From positions 1 through 64,000 of the forward strand of contig NZ_LR701494.1 in assembly GCF_902498785.1 (NCBI RefSeq): a stretch of 64,000 bases of DNA, written 5' to 3'. The DNA comes from Sphingomonas sp. EC-HK361. GTDB taxonomy: Bacteria > Pseudomonadota > Alphaproteobacteria > Sphingomonadales > Sphingomonadaceae. The notes beneath the pieces are model-generated. The model was given only the letters and a program-made list of their open reading frames with translations. It ran no database searches and had not been told where the DNA came from. Of the stretch, positions 9,679 to 19,650 are shown one piece after another; positions within the stretch are counted from its first letter, which is position 1; the number at the start of each line of letters is the position of its first letter. Both the position numbers and the translations under genes were made by a program.

Positions 9679-10665
9679 TCATCCTGCGATCCCCGTCAAT
9701 TGCCGCAGCGACGCAATGAGCGTGCGGCGCATCAGCGGAATCTTGAAATCGTTCGCGCCGAACCCGCGTGCATCGGCGAGCAGCGCATCGGCCGCGGCGT
9801 TGAACGCGTCGTCGCCCGGCGCCTCGCCGACCAGCACCGCCTCCACGCCCTCGTCGCGCCAGGGCATTGGACCGAGTCCGCCGAAAGCGAGGGTAGCGGA
9901 GGCGATCTTCCCCTCCGCTACCCGCACCACCCCCGCGACCGAAACAAGCGCGAAGGCATAGGACGCGCGGTCGCGGACCTTGCGGTAGAGGTGCCGCGCA
10001 CCCTCGACGGGGGCGGGCAGCTCGACATGGGTGATGAGTTCGCCCGGCTCCAGCACGGTCTCGATCTCGGGCGTTTCGCCGGGGAGGCGGTAGAAATCGT
10101 GGATCGATATCCGCCGCCGGTCGCCGTCCGGCTTGAGCGTCAGGATCGTCGCATCGAGCGCGCGCATCGCGACGGGCATGTCGCCGGGATGGGTCGCGAT
10201 GCACTGTTCGCTCGTCCCCAGCACCGCGAGGATACGGTTGAACCCGTCGCGCGCATCGCAACCGCTGCCGGGGTCACGCTTGTTGCAGCGCGCGGCGATG
10301 TCATAAAAATAACAGCAGCGCGTCCGCTGGAGCAGATTGCCGCCCGTCGTCGCCTTGTTGCGCAGCTGCCCCGATGCGCCAGCGAGCAACGCGCGCGCTA
10401 ATACTTCATACTTCGCGATGACGCGCGGATCGGCGGCGAGATCGCTGTTCGGAACGAGCGCGCCGATCGTCAGCCCGCCATCCCCGCGCTCCTCGATCCC
10501 GGCCAGATCGAGCCGGCTGATATCGACGAGCTTCGTCGGGGTTTCGATCTGCAGTTTCATCAGGTCGAGCAGGTTGGTGCCGCCCGCGATGAACCTCACG
10601 CCCGCGCCGCTGGCCCGGACCGCGGCTTCGGGGCTGTCGGCCCTCGCGTAATCGAACGTCCTCAT
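9679..10665 (-). CDS. paoB: PaoB-like FAD-binding subunit with [4Fe-4S] insert
   Basis: FAD-binding subunit, about 328 residues. The N-terminal FAD loop ([14 protein letters not shown]) and the second FAD motif ([12 protein letters not shown]) are present. A Cys-rich insert follows ([15 protein letters not shown]...GSGC...EQC), the segment that binds an extra [4Fe-4S] cluster in E. coli PaoB and is missing from most xanthine dehydrogenase FAD subunits. The close match along the whole length to PaoB is the main reason for calling this operon Pao-type rather than xanthine dehydrogenase. Its start codon overlaps the stop of the iron-sulfur subunit gene by four bases (ATGA). It passes electrons between the 2Fe-2S subunit, the extra cluster and FAD. 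Confidence 0.87.
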   Translation of the reverse strand: MRTFDYARADSPEAAVRASGAGVRFIAGGTNLLDLMKLQIETPTKLVDISRLDLAGIEERGDGGLTIGALVPNSDLAADPRVIAKYEVLARALLAGASGQLRNKATTGGNLLQRTRCCYFYDIAARCNKRDPGSGCDARDGFNRILAVLGTSEQCIATHPGDMPVAMRALDATILTLKPDGDRRRISIHDFYRLPGETPEIETVLEPGELITHVELPAPVEGARHLYRKVRDRASYAFALVSVAGVVRVAEGKIASATLAFGGLGPMPWRDEGVEAVLVGEAPGDDAFNAAADALLADARGFGANDFKIPLMRRTLIASLRQLTGIAG

Positions 10666-11180
10666 TCCGCCGCCTCCGCAAGCCCGGTGTCGGCCGCGGC
10701 AACTTCGCGGATCGCGTCAACGATGTTCGGGTAGGCCGAGCAGCGACACAGATTGCCGCTCATCCGTTCCGAAATCTCGTCGTCGTCGAAGCCGGGACGG
10801 GCCAGGTCGGCCGAAACATGGCTCGGCCAGCCCTTCGCCACCTCATCCAGCATGCCGACCGCCGAGCATATCTGCCCCGGTGTGCAATAGCCGCATTGAT
10901 AGCCGTCAGCCTTCACGAACGCCGCCTGCATGGGCGAGAGATTGTCGGGCGTGCCAAGTCCCTCGATCGTCATAATGTCATCGTCCTGATGCATCACCGC
11001 CAGCGTGAGACAGCTATTGATCCGCCGCCCGTTCACCAGCACCGTGCACGCCCCGCACTGGCCGTGGTCGCAGCCCTTCTTGGTGCCGGTCAGCCCCAGA
11101 TGTTCGCGCAATACGTCGAGCAGCGAGGCGCGGATGTCGGGTTCGGCGTTCAGCGTCGCGCCGTTGATGGTGAAATGCAT
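10662..11180 (-). CDS. paoA: PaoA-like 2Fe-2S subunit of aldehyde oxidoreductase
   Basis: About 172 residues with two [2Fe-2S] domains. The plant-type ferredoxin cluster ligands are in [16 protein letters not shown] and the following SC; the second cluster ligands are in QCGYCTPGQ and NLCRCSAYP. The start at 11180 ([11 protein letters not shown]) has a good Shine-Dalgarno (AGGGGCG). Unlike E. coli PaoA, no twin-arginine signal peptide is seen, so the complex is predicted to stay in the cytoplasm. It is the first gene of the minus-strand operon. Its ATG overlaps head to head with a possible ATG of the divergent glycerophosphodiesterase gene. Confidence 0.87.
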   Translation of the reverse strand: MHFTINGATLNAEPDIRASLLDVLREHLGLTGTKKGCDHGQCGACTVLVNGRRINSCLTLAVMHQDDDIMTIEGLGTPDNLSPMQAAFVKADGYQCGYCTPGQICSAVGMLDEVAKGWPSHVSADLARPGFDDDEISERMSGNLCRCSAYPNIVDAIREVAAADTGLAEAAE

Positions 11181-12312
11181 GGCTCGCCCCTTGGAGTTCG
11201 CTTTCGAAACGCTTTCGCGCCGGTTGGTTTCCGCAATCCGCTTCACCGGCCCGGTCACTGGCCTCGTCTTCATCGCGCTGGCGTCGCAGCCTGTCGCGGC
11301 GCAGACTGCGCCGATGACCAGCAACGCGCTTTCCGCCCCGATCGTCATCGCGCACCGCGGCGCGAGCGGGCTGCGCCCCGAACACACGCTCGCGTCCTAT
11401 GAACTCGCGATCGAGCAAGGCGCGGACTTCATCGAGCCGGACCTCGTGCCGACGAAGGACGACATCCTCGTCGCGCGGCACGAAAACGACATCACCGATA
11501 CGACCGACGTCGCCGGGCACCGCGAATTCGCGGACCGCAGGACGACGAAGACGATCGACGGGGAGAAACACACCGGCTGGTTCGTCGAGGACTTCACGCT
11601 TGCCGAGCTGAAGACGCTGCACGCGAAGGAGCGCCTGCCGCTGCTGCGCCCGGCCAATGCGAAGTTCGACGGCCGGTTCGAAATTCCGACGCTCGCCGAG
11701 ATCATCGCGCTCGCCAAGCGCGCCACGAAGGTGACAGGGCGCACGATCGGCATCTATCCGGAAACCAAGCATCCGACCTATTTCGCGAGCATCGACCATC
11801 CGACTGACACGCTTTTGGTGAACCAACTACGCGACGCGGGGTGGGACTCGGCCGATGCGCCGGTGTTCATCCAGTCGTTCGAGGTGAAGAACCTGCAGCA
11901 TATCGCGACGCTCACGAAAATTCGCCTGATCCAGCTCGTCGATGGCGCGGGCGGGCCTGCGGACGGCGCCGCGCCGAGCTACGCCGCGATGACGACCGCT
12001 GACGGGTTGAGAGCGATCGCGCGCTATGCCTGGGGAATCGGCCCGAACAAGGCGCAGCTGTGGAACGGGGACGCGCCAACCGCGCTCGTCGCCGACGCCC
12101 ATGCGGCGGGGCTGCGCGTCCATCCCTGGACCTACCGCGCGGAGAATTATTTCCTGCCCTCCCGGTTTCGCAAGGGGATCAATCCGCGCGGTGCGGGCGA
12201 CGTGGTGGGCGAAATCCGCGCCGCGCTGGCGCAGGGCATCGATGGCTTTTTCACCGATTTTACGGCATTGGGAGTTGAGGTCCGTAATGGCGGGCGCGGG
12301 GAGCACGAGTAA
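11179..12312 (+). CDS. Periplasmic glycerophosphodiester phosphodiesterase (GlpQ-like)
   Basis: Hydrolyses glycerophosphodiesters to glycerol-3-phosphate and an alcohol. The catalytic start of the TIM barrel is clear: IAHRGASGLRPEHTLASY, then GADFIEPDLVPTKD with metal-binding Glu and Asp, and HENDI. A signal peptide (hydrophobic segment ending ALASQPVAAQ) indicates export. The start is uncertain: the ATG at 11179 overlaps the divergent paoA start, while a TTG at 11224 would give a more compact signal peptide; neither has a good Shine-Dalgarno. Length (362-377 residues) suits periplasmic GlpQ. The stop overlaps the start of the next small lipoprotein gene (TAATG). Confidence 0.83.
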   Translation: MARPLEFAFETLSRRLVSAIRFTGPVTGLVFIALASQPVAAQTAPMTSNALSAPIVIAHRGASGLRPEHTLASYELAIEQGADFIEPDLVPTKDDILVARHENDITDTTDVAGHREFADRRTTKTIDGEKHTGWFVEDFTLAELKTLHAKERLPLLRPANAKFDGRFEIPTLAEIIALAKRATKVTGRTIGIYPETKHPTYFASIDHPTDTLLVNQLRDAGWDSADAPVFIQSFEVKNLQHIATLTKIRLIQLVDGAGGPADGAAPSYAAMTTADGLRAIARYAWGIGPNKAQLWNGDAPTALVADAHAAGLRVHPWTYRAENYFLPSRFRKGINPRGAGDVVGEIRAALAQGIDGFFTDFTALGVEVRNGGRGEHE

Positions 12313-12593
12313 TGCGTAAGATGCTGATTGTTCTGGCCTTGCCGCTGGCGCTCGGCCTTGGCGGGTGCGTGAAAACGGTGGCGAGCGTGGTGAAGGCACC
12401 CTTCCAGGCGGCAGGACAGGTGGTCGACTGGACGACGACGAGCCAGGACGAGGCCGATCGCAACTACGGCCGCAAGATGCGCAAGAAGGAAGCGCGCGAA
12501 GGACGCGAGCGCCGCGATTACGAGAAGCGCTGCCGCAAGGATCCGCAGAGCTGCCAGGGCTATGACGGCTATCAGGCCGCGGTGGACCAATAG
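12312..12593 (+). CDS. Small basic lipoprotein of unknown function
   Basis: A 93-residue protein with a lipoprotein signal peptide and lipobox LGGC (Cys19). A VKAPFQAAGQVVDWTT segment follows, then a strongly charged, mostly basic stretch (about residues 52-77) and a C-terminal part with two Cys. I do not recognise the function; similar small alphaproteobacterial lipoproteins are usually left as hypothetical. Its ATG overlaps the stop of the glycerophosphodiesterase gene, so the two are probably translated together. Confidence 0.7.
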   Translation: MRKMLIVLALPLALGLGGCVKTVASVVKAPFQAAGQVVDWTTTSQDEADRNYGRKMRKKEAREGRERRDYEKRCRKDPQSCQGYDGYQAAVDQ

Positions 12594-12615
12594 TCGACGC
12601 TATGCTGCGTCACTC

Positions 12616-12650
12616 GATCAGTCTCATGACTTTAAGTGATTGGACAGATC
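12616..12650. promoter_or_regulatory. 35-bp dyad upstream of katG, candidate OxyR/LysR-type operator
   Basis: A symmetric element centred on base 12633. Outer blocks GATCAGTC (12616-12623) and GACAGATC (12643-12650) and an inner ACTT/AAGT pair share the same centre; 13 of 17 position pairs are complementary. It ends 60 bases before the katG start, next to a possible -10 (GATAAC, 12678-12683) without a good -35. That layout is usual for an activator-dependent promoter. The spacing resembles LysR/OxyR sites but the bases are not the E. coli OxyR consensus. Confidence 0.4.
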
Positions 12651-12682
12651 AGCGGTGTGGGTCGAGGATCGCCCTTCGATAA

Positions 12683-14923
<2,241 letters not shown>

Positions 14924-14962
14924 CGCCACGCTTCGGGTCGCACCGGGCGGACAGGGACGGGG

Positions 14963-14990
14963 TCTGGCGCGGTGCGCCGGATTCCGTTTT
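14963..14990 (+). terminator. Rho-independent terminator after katG
   Basis: An 8-bp GC-rich stem (14963-14970 with 14974-14981, one G-T pair) closed by a 3-base loop and followed directly by TTCCGTTTT. It lies 40 bases after the katG stop and before divL. Confidence 0.6.
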
Positions 14991-15099
14991 GCCGCTAAAT
15001 GGATGCGCGATGAGCGGCATCTGCGGATCGTGGCTGGCAGAAGGCGAGCGCACGTAGTACCCGCCAGATGGTAAGCATACGGGCGCAAGAGGGGCTGGC

Positions 15100-17451
15100 T
15101 TGGTCGAACTGTCGGTAATTGCCGTGTCGCTGGGCGGCGGTTTGCTGGCGCTCCTCATCCTTGGCGCCGGGATTTTGTTCTATAAGGGACTGCGCCTGCG
15201 CGAGGCGACGGCTGCGGCGGAGGAAACGAACGTGCGACTGGCGGCGCTGCTGGCCAGCGCGCCGGCGATGGCGTTCACCGTTCGCGCGGATCGGCGGATC
15301 GACATGGCGCCCGCGCTGGCGACGGTCTTCGGCTTCGACCGTGCCCCGGCCGATCTTGGCGGGCTGCGCGGCGACAGTGCCGGATTGGGCGCGGAGGACC
15401 ACGCTGCGCTCGCCCGCGGGGTCGAGGCGGCGCGCACGGCGGGGCGCGACTTCTCGCTTGTGATCATCCCGCAGGGCGGTGCTCGCACGCTGGTGCTCCG
15501 CGGCGCGCGGGCAGGCGATGGTTTCGGCACGCCGGGCGCGGTCGTGATCTGGGTCTTCGACGCGACCGACAGCGAGGCGCGGATGGCGCGGCTGCGCGAC
15601 GAGCGCGACGGGCTGGCGCAGGCCTATGATGCGCTGACCGGGCTGATCGAGGCGGCGCCGTTGCCGATGTGGTATCGCGGCGGCGACCTGAAGCTGTCGA
15701 TGGTGAACAGCGCGTATGTCGCCGCGGTCGAGGCGCGTGATGCGGGGGAGGTCATCGCGCGCGGGCTGGAACTGGTCGAGGCGGTCGGCGCGGGCGGGCC
15801 GCTTGCCGGGGCGGCAGCAGCGAAGGAGGGCGGGCGACCGCACGATCAGGCGGTGCCGGTGACGATCGACGGCGCGCGGCGGATGATGCGGGTGATCGAC
15901 GTGCCGCTGCCGACCGGCGGGGTCGCCGGGTTCGCGCTCGATATCGACGAGCTGGAGCAGGCGCAGGGGCGGCTGGTCCGTTTCGGCGAGGCGCAGCGCG
16001 CGATGCTCGACCGGCTGTCGGCGGGGGTCGCGCAGTTCAGCGCCGATCGCAGCCTCATCTTCTGCAACCAGCCGTTTCGCCGCATGTTCGCGATGCGCAC
16101 CGAATGGCTGGCCGACCGTCCTGAGTTCGACCGCGTGCTCGATCGCATGCGCGAGGCGAACCGGCTGCCGGAAGTGCGCGACTTTCCCGGATGGAAGGCG
16201 GAGCGGCGCGACTGGTTCGTGCCCGCAGAGGGCGCGATCGAGGAGACGTGGCATCTCGTCGGCGGCACGCACATTCGCGTCGTCGCGCAGCCGCTGCCCG
16301 ATGGCGGCCTGCTGCTGATCTTCGAGGACCGGACCGAGCAGGTGCAGCTGGCGAGCGCGCGCGACACGCTGCTGCGGGTGCGCACCGCGACCTTCGACAA
16401 TCTGTTCGAGGCGCTGGGCGTCTTCGCGGCGGACGGCCGCTTGCAGCTGTGGAACAACCGCTTCCGGGCGCTGTGGGGGTTCGAGGAGGAGTTCCTGAGC
16501 GCGCATCCGCGCGTCGATACCTTCGCGCAGGCCGCTGCGGATCGTCTCGCCAACCCTGCCCGCGCGTCGCTGATCGGCGAGCTGGTGCGATCCGCCACGA
16601 TCGATCGCCAGCAGCGCGGCGGACGGGTGGCGTTTGCCGATGGGCGGCATTTCGAGTTCGCCGCAGTCCCTCTTCCGGATGGCAACGCGCTCTTCACGAT
16701 GCTCGATATTTCCGACAGCCGCCGGATCGAGCAGGCGCTGCGCGACCGCAACGAAGCGCTGGTGGCGGCGGACAGCGTGAAGACCGCGTTCGTCGCGAAC
16801 ATGAGCTACGAACTGCGCACGCCGCTGACCTCGATCAGCGGCTTCGCGGAGATGCTTCACGGCGGCTATGCCGGCAAGCTGTCAAAGGACGCGGACGGCT
16901 ATGTCGAGGCGATCCTCGATTCGGTCGAGCGGCTCGGCGTGCTGGTCGATGATGTGCTCGACCTCACCCAGTCGGAGGCCAATGCGGCGCTGACCCGCGA
17001 GGACATCGATCTGGGCGACGTGGCGCGTGCCGCCGTCGATACGCTGATGCCGCTGGCGACGCGCCGGAAGGTCGATTTCGTGGTGGAGATTTCGCGCACG
17101 GTGGGGCGCGCCTCGGGCGACCCGAAGCGGATCCGGCAGGCGGTCGAGCATCTGCTGCGCCACGCGATCAGCGCGGTTACAGAGGGCGGTCGTGTGCTGC
17201 TCCACGCCGACGGCAGCGCGACGCGGGCGCGGATCGTGGTGTCCGACGATGGCGCCGGGATGGATGCGGATGCCGTGGCGCACGCCTTCGATCGCTTCGC
17301 ACGGCCGGGTGTGACGGGCGAGGGCGAGCGCGCGCTCGGCCTCGGCCTGCCGCTTGCGAAGCAGTTCGTCGAGGCGCACCGCGGCACGGTGCAGTTGGTG
17401 AGCGAACCCGGCGCGGGGACGCTCGTCACGATCGAGCTGCCGCGGCGATGA
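15100..17451 (+). CDS. divL: DivL-like PAS-domain tyrosine pseudo-histidine kinase
   Basis: About 783 residues: one N-terminal membrane helix (residues 5-27), PAS-like regions, a dimerisation helix and a HATPase_c domain. The H-box reads ANMSYELRTPLT, so the phospho-accepting His is replaced by Tyr (Tyr570), the hallmark of Caulobacter DivL (Tyr550). The N-box is also altered (LLRHAI where LLxNAI is usual), while the G1 box (DDGAGM) and G2 box (GLGLPLAK) are kept. DivL is known to work with CckA and DivK in control of CtrA and asymmetric division; that role here is by homology. The start is a TTG with AAGAGGGG at 15087-15094. The stop overlaps tsaE by four bases. Confidence 0.85.
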   Translation: MVELSVIAVSLGGGLLALLILGAGILFYKGLRLREATAAAEETNVRLAALLASAPAMAFTVRADRRIDMAPALATVFGFDRAPADLGGLRGDSAGLGAEDHAALARGVEAARTAGRDFSLVIIPQGGARTLVLRGARAGDGFGTPGAVVIWVFDATDSEARMARLRDERDGLAQAYDALTGLIEAAPLPMWYRGGDLKLSMVNSAYVAAVEARDAGEVIARGLELVEAVGAGGPLAGAAAAKEGGRPHDQAVPVTIDGARRMMRVIDVPLPTGGVAGFALDIDELEQAQGRLVRFGEAQRAMLDRLSAGVAQFSADRSLIFCNQPFRRMFAMRTEWLADRPEFDRVLDRMREANRLPEVRDFPGWKAERRDWFVPAEGAIEETWHLVGGTHIRVVAQPLPDGGLLLIFEDRTEQVQLASARDTLLRVRTATFDNLFEALGVFAADGRLQLWNNRFRALWGFEEEFLSAHPRVDTFAQAAADRLANPARASLIGELVRSATIDRQQRGGRVAFADGRHFEFAAVPLPDGNALFTMLDISDSRRIEQALRDRNEALVAADSVKTAFVANMSYELRTPLTSISGFAEMLHGGYAGKLSKDADGYVEAILDSVERLGVLVDDVLDLTQSEANAALTREDIDLGDVARAAVDTLMPLATRRKVDFVVEISRTVGRASGDPKRIRQAVEHLLRHAISAVTEGGRVLLHADGSATRARIVVSDDGAGMDADAVAHAFDRFARPGVTGEGERALGLGLPLAKQFVEAHRGTVQLVSEPGAGTLVTIELPRR

Positions 17452-17888
17452 TCCTGAAGAACGCGGCAGCCACCGAGGCGATCGGAGCGGACCTCGCACG
17501 GGTGGCGCGGGCGGGGGACGTCATCACGCTCGCCGGGCCGCTCGGCGCGGGCAAGACGAGCATCGCGCGCGGATTCCTCGCCGCACTCGGGTTAGCAGGC
17601 GAGGCGCCGAGCCCGACCTTTGCGATCGTCCAGCCCTATCAACCGCCTGAAGTGCGGATGCCGGTGCTGCACATCGACCTCTACCGGATCGACGCCGTTG
17701 CCGAGATCGAGGAGCTTGGTCTGGACGAGGCACGCGCGGATTCCGTGCTGCTCATCGAGTGGGCGGAGCGTGCGGGGGCCCACGCATGGCCCGACGCGCT
17801 CGCGCTGACGCTGGCGATCGAACCGGACGGCGCACGATGCTTGACTTGGGTGCGGCCAGCGGCATGGGAAGGCCGATGGAAAGCCTGA
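17448..17888 (+). CDS. tsaE: tRNA threonylcarbamoyladenosine biosynthesis ATPase TsaE
   Basis: About 146 residues with the TsaE/YjeE P-loop (GPLGAGKTS), the PSPTFAIVQPY segment and a Walker B-like IDLYRID. It supports TsaB-TsaD in making N6-threonylcarbamoyladenosine on ANN-decoding tRNAs. Its ATG overlaps the divL stop (ATGA), and its end overlaps the kinase gene amgK by 13 bases, placing it firmly in the divL run. Confidence 0.92.
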   Translation: MILKNAAATEAIGADLARVARAGDVITLAGPLGAGKTSIARGFLAALGLAGEAPSPTFAIVQPYQPPEVRMPVLHIDLYRIDAVAEIEELGLDEARADSVLLIEWAERAGAHAWPDALALTLAIEPDGARCLTWVRPAAWEGRWKA

Positions 17889-18898
17889 CGCTGCCGGGAG
17901 CGGCGACCCCTGATATGACGCCGCCTGCGGGCGCGCCTGCCTTTCTCGCCGCGCATGGCTGGGGCGGAGCGGACATCCTGCCGCTCGCCGGGGACGCGTC
18001 ATTCCGTCGCTATTTCCGCGTGCGCATGGGAGAGCGCGGGGCCGTGCTGATGGACGCGCCGCCGCCGCATGAGGACCCGCGCCCCTTCCTCGCGATCGCG
18101 CGCTGGCTGGTCGAACGCGGCTTTCCCGCGCCTGCGATCCTGGCAAGCGACGAGGCGGCGGGACTGGTCCTGATCGAGGATTTCGGCGACGCCCGGATGC
18201 GCGAGGCGATCGATGCCGCACCCCACGCCGCGACCGATCTCTATGCCGCCGCGATCGACCTGCTCGTCGCGCTGCGCGGGCACCCGGCAGGGGCGCTCAG
18301 GCCCTATGACCGGCGGGAGCTTCACCGCGAGGCGGCGCTGCTCACCGAATGGTATTGCCCGGCGATCGGGCTCAACGTCGATGTCGCGGGCTACACGCGC
18401 GCGTGGGGCGATGTCTTCGGCCGCTGGGTCGATGCGCCGCCGGTGGTGGTGCTGCGCGATTATCATGCCGAGAATCTGATGCTGCCCGGCGATGGCCGCG
18501 TGCTCGGGCTGCTCGACTTCCAGGACGCGCTGGCGGGGCATCCGGCCTATGACCTAGTCTCGCTGCTGCAGGATGCGCGACGCGATGTGGAGCCGTCGCT
18601 GGAGGACATGATGCTCGCGCGCTACCGCCAGGCGACGGGCGAGGGCGACGATTTCCTCGACGCCTATCACGTCCTCGGCGCGCAGCGGAACGCGAAGATC
18701 ATCGGCATCTTCACCCGGCTGTGGAAGCGCGACGGCAAGCCGCGCTATCCCGGCATGTGTCCGCGCGTCTGGGCCTATCTCGAGCGCGACCTGTCCTTCC
18801 CCGCGCTCGCGCCGGTCGCGGACTGGTTCGACGCGAACATCCCGCCCGAACTGCGCGGCGATCCGATGGTGTTGAGCGGGACGGACGCCCGCGCATGA
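17876..18898 (+). CDS. amgK: Anomeric N-acetylmuramate/N-acetylglucosamine kinase AmgK-like
   Basis: An aminoglycoside-phosphotransferase-fold kinase of about 340 residues, with GDASFRRYFRV near the N-terminus, the catalytic loop RDYHAENLM and the metal-binding LLDFQDA. In Pseudomonas AmgK phosphorylates the anomeric hydroxyl of MurNAc and GlcNAc for cell-wall recycling, and its partner MurU makes UDP-MurNAc. A MurU-like gene follows with a four-base overlap, which is the main reason for this name rather than an antibiotic-resistance kinase. The ATG at 17876 follows GGGAAGG. Confidence 0.82.
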   Translation: MESLTLPGAATPDMTPPAGAPAFLAAHGWGGADILPLAGDASFRRYFRVRMGERGAVLMDAPPPHEDPRPFLAIARWLVERGFPAPAILASDEAAGLVLIEDFGDARMREAIDAAPHAATDLYAAAIDLLVALRGHPAGALRPYDRRELHREAALLTEWYCPAIGLNVDVAGYTRAWGDVFGRWVDAPPVVVLRDYHAENLMLPGDGRVLGLLDFQDALAGHPAYDLVSLLQDARRDVEPSLEDMMLARYRQATGEGDDFLDAYHVLGAQRNAKIIGIFTRLWKRDGKPRYPGMCPRVWAYLERDLSFPALAPVADWFDANIPPELRGDPMVLSGTDARA

Positions 18899-19650
18899 CC
18901 CGGCCCGTCAATCTCCGTCCCGATCCTGGCGCGCCCGTGCCGAAGACCGCGATGGTGATGGCGGCGGGGCTCGGCAAGCGGATGCGCCCGTTGACCGCGA
19001 CCCGGCCCAAGCCGCTGGTCGAGGTGGCGGGCAAGGCACTGCTCGATCACGTATTCGACCGGTTGCGATCTGCCGGGGTGGAGCGAGCGATCGTCAACGT
19101 TCATTACCTTGCCGACGCGCTGGAGGCGCACCTCGCCAACCGGGTGAAGGGGATTGCGGTCACGGTGTCGGACGAGCGTGGGCGGCTCATGGAGACCGGC
19201 GGCGGCATCGTCCAGGCGCGTGATCTGATCGGCGATGACCCGTTCCTCGTGGTCAACAGCGACAATCTGTGGGTCGATGGCCCGACCGACGCGATCCGGA
19301 TGCTGGCTGCGCGGTGGGACGATGCCACGATGGATGCGCTGCTACTGCTCGTGCCGCTGGCGCGCGCGCACAATCACGGCGGGCAGGGTGATTTCCACCT
19401 CGACGCGCAGGGGCGGATCGTGAAGCGGCGCCAGAGCGGCCGATTGGCGCCCTTCGTCTATACCGGTGTCCAGATCCTGTCGCCGCGCGTCATCCGCGAC
19501 TGGCCGGACGGTCCGTTCTCCACAAATTTGTTCTGGAACCGCGCGATCGAGACGGGGCGCGCCTACGGCCTCGTCCACCAGGGACTGTGGTTCGATGTCG
19601 GCACGCCGGCGGCGATCGGGCGGACGCAGGCGATCCTTGCCGATGGCTGA
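18895..19650 (+). CDS. murU: MurU-like N-acetylmuramate-1-phosphate uridylyltransferase
   Basis: A nucleotidyltransferase of about 251 residues. The N-terminal motif MVMAAGLGKRMRPLT and KPLVEVAGK are the nucleotide-binding and substrate loops of sugar-1-phosphate uridylyltransferases, and VNSDNLW supplies the metal-binding Asp. With AmgK it would form the shortcut that converts recovered MurNAc to UDP-MurNAc. The ATG at 18895 overlaps the amgK stop by four bases, and the gene end overlaps addB by eight. Confidence 0.85.
   Translation: MTRPVNLRPDPGAPVPKTAMVMAAGLGKRMRPLTATRPKPLVEVAGKALLDHVFDRLRSAGVERAIVNVHYLADALEAHLANRVKGIAVTVSDERGRLMETGGGIVQARDLIGDDPFLVVNSDNLWVDGPTDAIRMLAARWDDATMDALLLLVPLARAHNHGGQGDFHLDAQGRIVKRRQSGRLAPFVYTGVQILSPRVIRDWPDGPFSTNLFWNRAIETGRAYGLVHQGLWFDVGTPAAIGRTQAILADG

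Noticed and set aside
7410-11180. Xanthine dehydrogenase operon
   Set aside because: The FAD subunit has the PaoB-type Cys insert and close overall likeness to PaoB; the large subunit is shorter than XdhB/C types.
17876-18898. Aminoglycoside-resistance phosphotransferase
   Set aside because: The fold matches, but the overlap with a MurU-like gene and the motif RDYHAENLM point to AmgK of cell-wall recycling.
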